Part shown: positions 34,584 through 42,843 of the stretch, in pieces
How positions within the stretch are numbered: position 1 is the first letter of the stretch
Layout: every line of letters starts with the position of its first letter
NCBI GenBank assembly: GCA_963794995.1
Contig: CAWCFV010000002.1
Location: 806,001-870,000 of the forward strand
Source of the DNA: CAWCFV01 sp963794995
GTDB taxonomy: Bacteria; Actinomycetota; Actinomycetes; JACCUZ01
Reading direction: 5' to 3'
DNA length: 64,000 nt
Position numbers and translations under genes: made by a program
The notes under the pieces: generated by a model
What the model was told of the DNA's origin: nothing
Seen by the model: the letters and a program-made list of their open reading frames with translations, nothing else
The model's database searches: none

Positions 34584-35363
34584 ATGACGCTGTACGGGAC
34601 CCTCACCGAGCCGCCCTCGGCCGAGGACGCCCGCGCGCTCTTCGCGGCGTTCACCGCGCGCCTGGACCGGCGGCTCGCCTGGTTCCGCGACGAGGTCGCT
34701 GCGGCGGGCGGGCCGGCGACCGACGGGTCCCCGGCGTCGCTGGACCCGCTGCTCGACCACGTCGTCGGCCGGGTGCACGAGGCCGGTCCGGAGCCGGAGC
34801 CCCCGGACTGGTTCGTGCCCCGGCGCGCGGAGCTGGGCTGGACCGACCGCGGCGCTGCGCTCGTGGAGGGCCTCGCGGCGTACGTCGCGGCCCTGATGAC
34901 CGGGACGACAGGGGCGGGCTGGGAGCTCGACGAGGACCCGCGCAGCGCCTTCGCCCGGCAGCCGGTGCTGACGAACCGGATGGCGCCGCCGTGGCACCTG
35001 GTGATCCAGGCGGTGCGTCGCGTCGCCGCCGACCCCGCGGCCAAGAAGCTGGAGCGTGCCGTGCGGGCGAACCTGGCCGCGGCCCCGCGCGAGCAGCCGC
35101 CGGCCCGGGACGAGCCGCTCGACGTCGAGGTGACTGCCGTGTCGCACCCGGAGTGGGACCTGCAGGCCAGCATCCCCGAATGGGCCGAGGACGCGCTAGG
35201 CCGCGCCGTCTTCGACTCCCTGGTCGAGCGCTTCCGGGCCGTCGACGGGGTCCGCGACGCCCTGCACGAGGACCGCGAGGTCTTCCTCCTCCGCACCGCG
35301 GGCGTCACTCCCGAGACGCTGCGCGCCCGGCTCCAGTCCGTGCTGGACGCCGCGCGCACGTGA
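34584..35363 (+). CDS. Unknown protein, candidate immunity partner
   Basis: A 259-residue protein with no signal peptide, no membrane segment and no recognised domain. It is acidic and helical, with 'FTARLDRRLAWFRDEV', 'PDWFVPRRAELGW', 'NRMAPPWHLVIQAVRR' and 'VSHPEWDLQASIP'. It starts 7 nt after the stop of the large secreted protein and its own stop overlaps the next start (GTGA). A cytoplasmic protein of unknown fold directly after a polymorphic-toxin-like gene is the usual place of an immunity gene, but this one is long for that role. A function tied to cobT is an alternative. Confidence 0.75.
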   Translation: MTLYGTLTEPPSAEDARALFAAFTARLDRRLAWFRDEVAAAGGPATDGSPASLDPLLDHVVGRVHEAGPEPEPPDWFVPRRAELGWTDRGAALVEGLAAYVAALMTGTTGAGWELDEDPRSAFARQPVLTNRMAPPWHLVIQAVRRVAADPAAKKLERAVRANLAAAPREQPPARDEPLDVEVTAVSHPEWDLQASIPEWAEDALGRAVFDSLVERFRAVDGVRDALHEDREVFLLRTAGVTPETLRARLQSVLDAART

Positions 35364-36220
35364 CCACCCCGGACGAGCTCGCCGCGGTCGTCGAGCGACC
35401 CGACGACGGCGCCAGGGCGGCGGTCCGCGAGGCGTCCGGGCCGGGCGCGGGCCGCCTCGACGCGCTGGTGGAGTGGCTGGCCGGCGTCCAGGGCCGGCCC
35501 GACCCGGCCGCTCCGGTCCGGCCGCGGCTGCTCGTGCTCGCCGACGAGCTCCCCGCGCGGACCGCTGCCGTGGCCGCCGACACCGGGGTGGCGGTGCACC
35601 GGCGGGACCGCCTGGGCCCGGTCGCCGACGTCGGGACCGCCGACGCCTGCGCGCCCGAGGAGGCGCTCGCCGCCCTGCTGGCCGGCGCCGCGGCCGCCGA
35701 CGCCGAGGCCGACTCCGGCACCGACCTGCTGCTGCTCGCCCTGCCGGCGGCTGACCTCGCGCTGCCCGGGGCGAGCCTCGTCGGCCTGCTCACCCGCTCC
35801 GACGCGTCGCTGGTGACGCCGACCGGTCAGCCCGACGCCGCCTGGATGCTGGCCTGCGCCACGGTCCGGGACGCGATGCGGCGCGGCCGGCCGGTGCGCG
35901 GCGACCACCCCGCGCTGCTCGCCGCCGTCGCCGGCGCCGACCTCGCGTTCGCCACCGGGCTGCTGCTGCAGGCGGCGGCCCGGCGGACCCCGGTCGTCCT
36001 GGACGGCCCGGTGTCGGCGGCGGCCGCGCTGGTCGCCGCCCGGATGTCGTTCCGCGCGTCCGGCTGGTGGCTTCCCGGTGGCCTGTCGCCGGACCCCGCG
36101 CACCGGCTCGCGCTGGCCCGCCTCGACCTCGAGCCGGTCCTCGACCTGGGCCTGCGCGGCGACGACGGCACGTCCGCGCTGCTCGCCGTGCCCGTCCTGC
36201 GCGCCGCCGTGTCGTCCTGA
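35360..36220 (+). CDS. CobT-like protein, shortened and lacking key motifs
   Basis: CobT activates dimethylbenzimidazole for the lower loop of cobalamin. The 286-residue product aligns with CobT at the start ('RLDALVEWLAGVQGR'), the middle ('DAAWMLACATVRDAM', 'GADLAFATGLLLQAA', 'TPVVLDGPVSAAAALVAARM') and the end ('LEPVLDLGLRGDDGTSALLAV'). Compared with the usual ~350 residues it lacks the 'AGDHGVA' region and the 'MGIGNTT' loop, and the catalytic Glu of 'GEGTGA' is replaced ('DDGTSA'). It may be a non-catalytic relative or a decaying gene. cobT is at the matching place in M. tuberculosis (Rv2207). The start overlaps the preceding gene. Confidence 0.75.
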   Translation: MTTPDELAAVVERPDDGARAAVREASGPGAGRLDALVEWLAGVQGRPDPAAPVRPRLLVLADELPARTAAVAADTGVAVHRRDRLGPVADVGTADACAPEEALAALLAGAAAADAEADSGTDLLLLALPAADLALPGASLVGLLTRSDASLVTPTGQPDAAWMLACATVRDAMRRGRPVRGDHPALLAAVAGADLAFATGLLLQAAARRTPVVLDGPVSAAAALVAARMSFRASGWWLPGGLSPDPAHRLALARLDLEPVLDLGLRGDDGTSALLAVPVLRAAVSS

Positions 36221-36227
36221 CCCGGCG

Positions 36228-36743
36228 TCAGTCCGCGAGAGCGCGCACGACGAGGTCGGCATGCGCGTCGGCGTCGCCCTGCGTCGTGTCGACGACGAGG
36301 TCCGCCACAGCGCGGTAGTGCGGCTCGCGACCGGCGTACAGGCGGCGCAGCGCGGTCTCCGGGTCGGGCCGCAGGAACGGCCGGCCGCCACCGTCGCCGA
36401 CCCGCCGCACCAGCTCGTCGACCGGGGTGTGCAGATAGACCACGAAGGCGGCCGCACCGCGCAGCGCGTCGCGGTCGGCGGCCGACTCGACGACGCCGCC
36501 CGCCACGCCCGCGACGAACGGCGGCGGCGCGGTCAGCGCGTCCTGCAGGACCTGCGACTCGGCGGCCCGCAGGGCCTCGGTGCCACGCTGCTCGTGCAGC
36601 ACGCGGGTCGCCAGACCCGTCAGCATCGCCACCGCCTCGTCGTTGTCGCGGTACGGCCAGCCGGTCCGGGCCTGCAGCGCGCGACCGACCGAGGTCTTGC
36701 CGGCGCCCATCATCCCGAGCAGCAGGACCCGGCGCTCCCTCAC
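36228..36743 (-). CDS. Shikimate kinase-like P-loop kinase
   Basis: A 171-residue nucleoside-triphosphate kinase with Walker A 'GMMGAGKTSVG' (10-20), 'RDNDEAV' in place of the substrate-binding aspartate motif, 'GTEALRAAE' (the GE..FR..E region) and 'GGGRPFLR' in the lid. The family 'GGG' before helix 4 reads 'AGG'. Overall this is the AroK/shikimate kinase family, but the unusual NDE and the genomic context (translationally coupled to gcvT, not to aro genes) leave the substrate open. GTG overlaps the gcvT stop. Convergent with the cobT-like gene. Confidence 0.75.
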   Translation of the reverse strand: MRERRVLLLGMMGAGKTSVGRALQARTGWPYRDNDEAVAMLTGLATRVLHEQRGTEALRAAESQVLQDALTAPPPFVAGVAGGVVESAADRDALRGAAAFVVYLHTPVDELVRRVGDGGGRPFLRPDPETALRRLYAGREPHYRAVADLVVDTTQGDADAHADLVVRALAD

Positions 36744-37855
36744 GACGAGGTGGAGGGCGTGACGAACGGCGGCTTCACGACCCGGAACCGGGCGGGCCGG
36801 CCGCGCACGTCGACAAGCACCTCGTCGCCTTCCGCGACCGACCGGTCGAGCAGCGCGAGCGCGATGCCCAGCCGACGGGTGGGCGAGAACGTCCCGCTGG
36901 TCGTCTGACCGAGCGGCTCCCCGGAAGGCCTGGACACGGTCATGTGCGGGCGCGGGATCGCGCGCTCGAGTCCCTCGAGGCCCCAGCCGAGACGCGCGGC
37001 ACCGGCCGCCTTCTCGGCACTGAGCACGGTGCGTCCCCAGAAGGCGGGCTTGGTCCAGCCCACGGCCCAGCCGCACCTGGCCTGGACCGGCGTGATCTCG
37101 GGCGACAGGTCCTGGCCGTGCAGGGGGTAGCCCATCTCCGTGCGCAGCGTGTCGCGCGCCCCGAGACCGGCCGGGCGGATGCCGTGCGCGGCACCGGCCT
37201 CGAGCAGGGCGTCCCACAGGGCGGCGGTGTCGTCCCAGCGGGGCAGCAGCTCGTAGCCGCGCTCCCCCGTGTAGCCGGTGCGGCACACCACGACCGGGCG
37301 GCCCTGCCACTCGGCGTCGACGAACGACATGTACCCGTGCCCGGACGGCAGCCCCACCGCCTCGAGCGTCTCGTCGCTGTGCGGCCCCTGGACGGCGAGC
37401 ACGCCGTAGTCCTCGTGCTGGTCGAGGACCTCGAGGCCGTCGGACGCTCCCGCGGCCAGCCGGCGCACCACCTCGGCGGTGTTCGCCGCGTTGGGGACCA
37501 GGAAGACCTCCTCCGGCGAGCGGTAGTAGGCGATCAGGTCGTCGACCACGCCGCCGGTCGCGTCGTCGCAGCACAGCGTGTACTGCGCCTTGCCCGGGCC
37601 GACCCGGTCGAGGTCGTTGGTCAGGGTCGCGTTGACGTGGGCGGCGGCGCCCGGACCGCGGACGACGGCCTTGCCGAGGTGGCTCACGTCGAAGATGCCG
37701 ACGGACTCCCGGACCGCCGTGTGCTCGCTGACCACGCCGCCGCCGGCCGACGTGTACTCGATGGGCATCAGCCAGCCGCCGAAGTCAGCCATCTTGGCGC
37801 CCAGACCGACATGGCGCTCGTGCAGCGGGGACCGTCGCAGCGTCGGGTCACTCAT
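36740..37855 (-). CDS. gcvT: Glycine cleavage system T protein (aminomethyltransferase)
   Basis: GcvT releases ammonia from the aminomethyl-lipoyl H protein and passes the one-carbon unit to tetrahydrofolate. The 371-residue product has 'MADFGGWLMPIEY', 'VGIFDVSHLGK' with the conserved Asp, 'LTNDLDRVGPGKAQYTL', 'CRTGYTGERGYEL', 'GLGARDTLRTEMGYPLHG' and a C-terminal 'RPARFRVVKPPFV'. The H and P proteins are not in the window. TAGCGT ends 7 nt before ATG 37855, a leaderless pattern. Depends on lipoate, which lipB and lipA at 49 kb supply. Confidence 0.95.
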   Translation of the reverse strand: MSDPTLRRSPLHERHVGLGAKMADFGGWLMPIEYTSAGGGVVSEHTAVRESVGIFDVSHLGKAVVRGPGAAAHVNATLTNDLDRVGPGKAQYTLCCDDATGGVVDDLIAYYRSPEEVFLVPNAANTAEVVRRLAAGASDGLEVLDQHEDYGVLAVQGPHSDETLEAVGLPSGHGYMSFVDAEWQGRPVVVCRTGYTGERGYELLPRWDDTAALWDALLEAGAAHGIRPAGLGARDTLRTEMGYPLHGQDLSPEITPVQARCGWAVGWTKPAFWGRTVLSAEKAAGAARLGWGLEGLERAIPRPHMTVSRPSGEPLGQTTSGTFSPTRRLGIALALLDRSVAEGDEVLVDVRGRPARFRVVKPPFVTPSTSS

Positions 37856-37945
37856 CCGGCGGACGCTAGCCCACCGACGTCGCCGCACCGAGGGCACCCC
37901 GGCTGCTACGGCCCACCGGGCGCGCAGGTCGGCGGACGGGCGCAT

Positions 37946-37951
37946 TAGGCT
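37946..37951 (+). promoter_or_regulatory. -10 element upstream of pepA
   Basis: TAGGCT lies 56 nt upstream of the pepA TTG, leaving a short leader with GGA-rich sequence before the start. It faces the leaderless gcvT promoter on the other strand. Confidence 0.4.
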
Positions 37952-38007
37952 CGCGAAGCGTTGCCGCCCAGCGGCCCGCCAGTGCCCCCCAGCAGGACGG
38001 AAGAGCC

Positions 38008-39540
38008 TTGACCACCGTCACCCTCAGCACCAGCAAGCCCGCCACGCTCAAGGCCGACGCACTCGTCGTCGGCGTCGCCAAGGGCGAGAGCGGCTTCGTC
38101 GTCCTGCCTGGCGGCGAGGAGGTGGACAAGGCCTTCAAGGGCCGGATCGGCGCGACCGTCGAGGCCATGGGCAACCTCGGCATGGTGAACGAGGTGACCA
38201 AGCTGTCCGCCCTGGGCGCCACCGGTGCCCCCGTCGTGGTCGCGGTGTGCGTGGGCAAGGCCGTGAAGGCCGGGCGGGGGGAGCGACCGGCATACGGCGC
38301 GGAGGTGCTGCGCCGGGCGGCGGGCGCCGCCGCGCGTGCGCTGGCCGGCTCCGGGACGGTCGGCCTCGCCCTGCCGGCGGCGACCCCCGAGGAGGTGGCG
38401 GCCGTGGCCGAGGGCGCGCTGCTCGGCGCCTACTCCTACCGGGCGTACCGCGTCACCAGCGTCGCCCGCAACAAGCCTGCCGTCGAGGCGTTCACGCTGT
38501 GCACGGACATCGCGCGGGACAAGGCCGCCAAGGCCGTGGTGGCCCGCGCCCACACCGTGGTCGAGGCGGTGCACTGGGCGCGCGACCAGGTCAACACCCC
38601 GCCCGCCGACCTGCCGCCTGCCGACTTCGCCGGCAACGCCGTGGAGACCGCGAAGGCTGCCGGCGTCACCGTCGAGGTGCTGGACGAGAAGGCCCTGAAG
38701 AAGGCCGGGTTCGGCGGGATCCTCGGCGTGGGCCAGGGCTCGTCGCGGCCCCCGCGGCTGGTCCGGCTCAGCTACAAGGGGCGGCGCGGAGCGCCGCACC
38801 TGGCTCTCGTCGGGAAGGGCATCACCTTCGACTCCGGCGGTCTCTCGCTCAAGCCGTCCGCGGCGATGGAGTGGATGAAGTCCGACATGGGCGGCGCCGC
38901 CGCAGTCATCGCCGCCATCACGGCGATCGCCCGGCTCGGCCTGCCCGTCAACGTCACGGCGTACGCCCCGATGGCCGAGAACATGCCCTCGGGCACGGCG
39001 CAGCGGCCCTCCGACGTGCTCACGATCTACGGCGGCACGACCGTCGAGGTCCTCAACACCGACGCCGAGGGCCGACTGGTCCTCGCGGACGGCATCGTGC
39101 GGGCCTGCGAGGACAAGCCCGACGTCCTGGTCGACGTGGCCACCCTCACCGGGGCGCAGCTGGTCGCTCTCGGTGCCCGCACGTCGGCGGCGATGGGCAA
39201 CGACGACGCCGTGCGGGACGCCATCGTCGCCGCGGCGAAGGACGCGGGCGAGCAGATGTGGGCCATGCCGCTCCCGGTCGAGCTGCGGGCGTCCATGGAG
39301 TCCACGGTGGCCGACATCGCGAACATGGGCGACAAGTACGGCGGCATGCTGGTCGCCGGGCTGTTCCTCAAGGAGTTCGTGGGTGAGGGGATCCCCTGGG
39401 TCCACCTCGACATCGCCGGCCCGGCCTACAACGACGGCGCACCGCACGGTTACACGGTCAAGGGCGGGACCGGCCACGCCGTCCGCACGCTGGTGCGCTT
39501 CGCCGAGGGCCTGGCCACGGACGGGGTCCCGACCGCCTGA
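38008..39540 (+). CDS. pepA: Leucyl aminopeptidase (M17 family)
   Basis: A cytosolic dimetal aminopeptidase, usually hexameric, that removes N-terminal residues from peptides. The 510-residue product has the regulatory N-terminal domain and the catalytic domain with 'LVGKGITFDSGGLSLKP', 'KSDMGGAAAV' and the M17 signature 'NTDAEGRL', which contain the metal ligands and catalytic Lys and Arg. 'YGGMLVAGLFLKEFV' and 'HLDIAGPAY' close the domain. The first codon is TTG at 38008, preceded by GGAAGAG; no ATG or GTG precedes it with the conserved 'TTVTLSTSKPATLKAD' start. Matches Rv2213 position. Confidence 0.95.
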   Translation: MTTVTLSTSKPATLKADALVVGVAKGESGFVVLPGGEEVDKAFKGRIGATVEAMGNLGMVNEVTKLSALGATGAPVVVAVCVGKAVKAGRGERPAYGAEVLRRAAGAAARALAGSGTVGLALPAATPEEVAAVAEGALLGAYSYRAYRVTSVARNKPAVEAFTLCTDIARDKAAKAVVARAHTVVEAVHWARDQVNTPPADLPPADFAGNAVETAKAAGVTVEVLDEKALKKAGFGGILGVGQGSSRPPRLVRLSYKGRRGAPHLALVGKGITFDSGGLSLKPSAAMEWMKSDMGGAAAVIAAITAIARLGLPVNVTAYAPMAENMPSGTAQRPSDVLTIYGGTTVEVLNTDAEGRLVLADGIVRACEDKPDVLVDVATLTGAQLVALGARTSAAMGNDDAVRDAIVAAAKDAGEQMWAMPLPVELRASMESTVADIANMGDKYGGMLVAGLFLKEFVGEGIPWVHLDIAGPAYNDGAPHGYTVKGGTGHAVRTLVRFAEGLATDGVPTA

Positions 39541-39706
39541 TCGGGCTCCTCACGCTCGGGTGCGGTGCACGGCTCACCCGGGCGGGCGAACGGGGTGGTG
39601 ACCATTCGTAACGGGATGGTCACCGCCAGCGATGGAACGGGTGCGAGCCGGGAGGACCGGCGCGTCCACCGCTCCTGACGACCGCCCCACCGCCTGGAGG
39701 CACCCC

Positions 39707-40465
39707 GTGCTCAGCCGTCTCGCCCTCGCCCTCACCCGCAACCTGCGGGTCGCCACGGTCGGGCTGGCCGCCGTCATGCTGGGGGCGGGCGGCGCCGCTG
39801 CCACCGTCGTCACCGTCGCCGACACCACCCCGACGGTCGACCCGGCGCCCGCCGTCCAGGTCCAGGCAGACGACGCGGACGACGCAGACGACGCCGACGA
39901 CGCGGACGAGGCAGACGACGCCGACGACTCAGACGACTCAGGCGACTCAGACGACTCAGACGACGCCGAGGACGCCGAGGACGCCGACCACGAGGCAGAG
40001 ACCGTCGCGCCCGTCGCCGACGCGCCGGCCAGCACGCTGGCACCCGATGTCGCCGCCGCGATCGCAGCCGCCTGCGCGGCGGCCACGTCGCACGGCCAGT
40101 ACGTGTCCTTCGTGGCGCACGCGACCAAGGGCCTGGCGGGGCACGGCGCGCTGGTGAGCGAGGCAGCCCACTCGGCGTGCGGCAAGGGCGTCACCGCCTC
40201 GGACGACGCCGAGACGGCTGACAAGGCGGCCGCGAAGGCGGCCAAGCGCGAGGCGAAGGCGGCCGCCAAGGCCGCGAAGCGCGAGGCGAAGGCGGCCGCC
40301 AAGGCGGCCAAGCGCGAGGCGAAGGCGGCCGCCAAGGCCGCGAAGCGCGAGTCGAAGGGCTCGGGCGCCACGGCCAAGCGCGAGGAGAAGGGCTCGGCCG
40401 GCACGGCCAAGCGCGAGGAGCGCACCGCCGGTCGCGGCGGGGGCCACGCCAAGAAGTCGCGCTGA
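39707..40465 (+). CDS. Exported low-complexity protein with Asp-rich and Lys/Ala-rich repeats
   Basis: A 252-residue protein with a signal sequence ('ATVGLAAVMLGAGGAAATVV'). An Asp-rich block of DDA/DDS repeats (residues ~50-85) is followed by a short folded-looking part with two cysteines ('AIAAACAAATSHGQYVSF', 'HSACGKG'). It ends in a strongly basic tail of 11-residue KREAKAAAKAA repeats. The acidic-then-basic layout suggests an extracellular polyampholyte that may bind cations or cell-wall polymers. A GGAGG 6 nt before GTG 39707 supports this start. No homologue is recognised; low complexity makes database matches unreliable. Confidence 0.7.
   Translation: MLSRLALALTRNLRVATVGLAAVMLGAGGAAATVVTVADTTPTVDPAPAVQVQADDADDADDADDADEADDADDSDDSGDSDDSDDAEDAEDADHEAETVAPVADAPASTLAPDVAAAIAAACAAATSHGQYVSFVAHATKGLAGHGALVSEAAHSACGKGVTASDDAETADKAAAKAAKREAKAAAKAAKREAKAAAKAAKREAKAAAKAAKRESKGSGATAKREEKGSAGTAKREERTAGRGGGHAKKSR
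39865..39980 (+). repeat. GAC-rich trinucleotide/hexanucleotide repeats
   Basis: Imperfect tandem repeats of GACGAC followed by GCA, GCC or TCA, encoding the DDA/DDS block of the exported protein. Such tracts can change length by slippage in whole codons without shifting the frame. Confidence 0.75.
40231..40350 (+). repeat. 33-bp tandem repeats coding for KREAKAAAKAA
   Basis: Three to four copies of a 33-bp unit with the core GCCAAGGC and AAGCGCGAGGC, encoding the basic tail of the exported protein. Copies differ mainly at third codon positions. Confidence 0.75.
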
Positions 40466-40487
40466 CATCGCGGGGCGCCTGCCGGGG

Positions 40488-40817
40488 TCAGCCCGAGGCG
40501 CTCCCGCTGCCGCCGGCACTGCGTCGCGCGTTCCACTCCCGCATCCGCTGCGGGTACCCCACGACCGCTGCGTCGTAGGACGGGATGGCGAGCTTGTTCG
40601 CCAGCTCGTGCGCCGCGCGGGCGTCGCGGACCCGCCGGCGGGTCCACTCCCCGGTGCTCGCGACGAACACCACGGTGGTGGTCGACACGGTGGTCGGCGG
40701 CTCGATGAACGCCTCGACCCCCGTGTGGGTGCGGGCGAAGGCCGTCAGGTGGTCGGTGTCGGCGCTCGCCGCCTGCCGGACGACCCCGGGGCGCGTGCGC
40801 CTGCGGAACAGCCCCAC
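40488..40817 (-). CDS. Conserved small protein (109 residues)
   Basis: Starts 'MGLFRRRTRPGVVRQ' (GTG codon) and contains 'DTDHLTAFARTHTGVEAFIEPP', 'TVVFVASTGEWTRRRV' and 'ANKLAIPSYDAAVVGYPQRMREW'. Proteins with this layout occur next to lpd, pepA and sucB in Streptomyces and relatives and are annotated as hypothetical. GGAGG 5-6 nt upstream supports the start. No signal or membrane segment. Divergent from lpd. Confidence 0.82.
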   Translation of the reverse strand: MGLFRRRTRPGVVRQAASADTDHLTAFARTHTGVEAFIEPPTTVSTTTVVFVASTGEWTRRRVRDARAAHELANKLAIPSYDAAVVGYPQRMREWNARRSAGGSGSASG

Positions 40818-40970
40818 GCGCCCTCCTGCCGGCCGCCGGGACGGCAGCGCCCCTCGGGGGTGCGGTCCGCCGTCGTTTCGTCCCCGCAACGGTAGGGCAC
40901 GGGCCGGAGGTCCGGCCGCATCCCGCGTCGACCCGCTTGCCCCGGAGCACGCTCCCGGTGACAGGATGAC

Positions 40971-41001
40971 GTCGAGTCGGGTCAGCCGGACCCGACTCGA
41001 C
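40971..41001. promoter_or_regulatory. 13-bp perfect inverted repeat in the lpd leader
   Basis: Arms 40971-40983 and 40989-41001 (core GAGTCGGGTC and its complement) with a 5-nt AGCCG loop. The repeat ends 22 nt before the lpd GTG, so in RNA it would form a stem just upstream of the ribosome binding site; as DNA it could be an operator in the divergent promoter region 40818-41023. Confidence 0.5.
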
Positions 41002-41023
41002 CGCTCGACGCGAGGAGTGCTCC

Positions 41024-42439
41024 GTGGCGGACCCGACCGGCAACGGCGCCGGCAGCCCCACCACCCCTGACGTCCACGACGTCGTGATCCTGGGTGGGGG
41101 CAGCGGCGGCTACGCCTGCGCGCTGCGCGCCGCGCAGCTGGGACTGTCGGTGGCGCTGGTCGAGCAGGGCGAGCTGGGCGGCACCTGCCTGCACCGCGGC
41201 TGCATCCCGACCAAGGCACTGCTGCACGCTGCCGAGGTGGCCGATGCGTCGCGTGACAGCGAGCAGTTCGGTGTCCGGTCCACCTTCGAGGGCATCGACA
41301 TGCCGGCCGTCAACGCCTACAAGGACGGGGTGGTCGCCCGCCTGCACAAAGGCCTCCAGGGTCTGGTGAAGAGCCGGAAGATCACCTACGTGCAGGGCAT
41401 CGGCCGACTCGCCGGGCCGACGACGGTCGAGGTCGACGGCACGCGCTACGAGGGCCGGCACGTCGTCCTGGCCACCGGGTCCCGGCCGCGCAGCCTGCCC
41501 GGGCTCGAGATGGACGGCAGCCTGGTGCTGAGCAGCGACCACGCCCTGAGCCTGGACTCGGTCCCCGCCTCGGTGGTCGTGCTCGGGGGCGGGGTGATCG
41601 GTTGCGAGTTCGCGAGCGTGTGGCGCTCGTTCGGTGCGGACGTGACCATCGTCGAGGCGCTCCCGCACCTGGTGCCGCTCGAGGACGAGCAGTCCTCCAA
41701 GGCCCTGGAGCGCGCCTTCCGCAAGCGGGGGATCTCCTACCAGCTGGGCGCCCGCTTCGCCGGCGTCGAGCGCACCGAGAAGGGCGTCAAGGTCTCCCTC
41801 GAGGACGGCAGCACGATCGACGCCGACCTCCTGCTGGTCGCCGTGGGCCGCGGACCGGTGTCCCAGGAGCTCGGCTACGAGCAGGTCGGGCTCGAGATGG
41901 AGCGCGGCTTCGTCACTGTCGACGACCGCTGCCGCACCAACATCCCGACGATCTCCGCGGTCGGCGACCTGGTCCCGACGCTGCAGCTGGCCCACGTCGG
42001 CTTCGCCGAGGGCATCATGGTCGCCGAGCGGTTGGCCGGGCTCGACCCCGCCCCGATCGACTACGACGGCGTGCCGCGGGTGACCTATTCCGACCCCGAG
42101 GTGGCCTCCGTCGGTCTCACCGAGGCGAAGGCCCGTGAGACCTACGGCGACGATCGTGTCGAGACCCTGACCTACGACCTCGCCGGCAACGGCAAGAGCC
42201 AGATCCTGCGGACCGCCGGCTTCGTGAAGCTCGTCCGGGAGAAGGACGGCCCGGTCGTCGGCGTCCACATGGTCGGTGCCCGCGTCGGTGAGCTCATCGG
42301 GGAGGCCCAGCTCATCTACGGCTGGGAGGCACACCCCGACGACGTCGCCCAGCTCGTGCACGCCCACCCGACCCAGACCGAGGCCGTCGGCGAGGCCCAC
42401 CTCGCCCTGGCCGGCAAGCCGTTGCACGCGCACGGCTGA
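41024..42439 (+). CDS. lpdA: Dihydrolipoyl dehydrogenase (E3)
   Basis: E3 reoxidises the dihydrolipoyl groups of 2-oxo acid dehydrogenases and of the glycine cleavage system, reducing NAD. The 471-residue flavoprotein has the FAD-binding 'VVILGGGSGGYACAL', the redox disulfide in 'GGTCLHRGC' (Cys55, Cys60), the NAD-binding 'VVVLGGGVIGCEFA', 'ISAVGDL' and the C-terminal active-site 'HAHPTQTEAVGEAH'. A GAGGAG precedes the GTG. It is the first gene of lpdA-sucB, which together make the E3 and E2 parts of the complex; E1 is not in the window. Confidence 0.96.
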   Translation: MADPTGNGAGSPTTPDVHDVVILGGGSGGYACALRAAQLGLSVALVEQGELGGTCLHRGCIPTKALLHAAEVADASRDSEQFGVRSTFEGIDMPAVNAYKDGVVARLHKGLQGLVKSRKITYVQGIGRLAGPTTVEVDGTRYEGRHVVLATGSRPRSLPGLEMDGSLVLSSDHALSLDSVPASVVVLGGGVIGCEFASVWRSFGADVTIVEALPHLVPLEDEQSSKALERAFRKRGISYQLGARFAGVERTEKGVKVSLEDGSTIDADLLLVAVGRGPVSQELGYEQVGLEMERGFVTVDDRCRTNIPTISAVGDLVPTLQLAHVGFAEGIMVAERLAGLDPAPIDYDGVPRVTYSDPEVASVGLTEAKARETYGDDRVETLTYDLAGNGKSQILRTAGFVKLVREKDGPVVGVHMVGARVGELIGEAQLIYGWEAHPDDVAQLVHAHPTQTEAVGEAHLALAGKPLHAHG

Positions 42440-42507
42440 GGGCACGACCGCAGCACCGCAGCACCGCCAGCAACGCCCGACACGAAGGAGCACGAGAGCC
42501 GATGCCG

Positions 42508-42843
42508 ACCTCCGTCACCATGCCGGCCCTGGGCGAGAGCGTGAGCGAGGGCACCGTCACCCGCTGGCTCAAGCAGGAGGGCGACCAGGTCCAGGCCGAC
42601 GAGCCGCTGCTCGAGGTCTCCACCGACAAGGTCGACACCGAGATCCCGTCCCCCGCCTCCGGCGTGCTCACCAAGATCGTCGTCGCCGAGGACGAGACCG
42701 TCGCGGTCGGCGCCGAGCTCGCCGTCATCGGCGGCGACAGCGACGGCGCAGGTGACAGCGGCAGCAGCGACGGCGCCGACGACGCGGCCCAGCAGGAGCA
42801 GCCGGCTGAGACCGAGCAGCCCGCCGAGCAGCAGCAGGACGAG
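42508..42843 (+). repeat. Lipoyl-domain direct repeat, copy 1
   Basis: 336 bp covering the first lipoyl domain and the start of its linker. It matches the sequence 444 bp downstream at all but about five positions (roughly 98.5%), far closer than the protein would require. Confidence 0.9.

Noticed and set aside
30131..36457. A minus-strand open frame of more than 2100 codons opposite the B12 and toxin-like region
   Set aside because: It lies antisense to at least four well-supported genes and its translation is Arg/Gly/Pro-rich without domains. Long antisense frames are expected in DNA with about 73% GC.
40231..40350. Possible CRISPR array
   Set aside because: The 33-bp units are adjacent, have no unique spacers and encode an in-frame peptide repeat.
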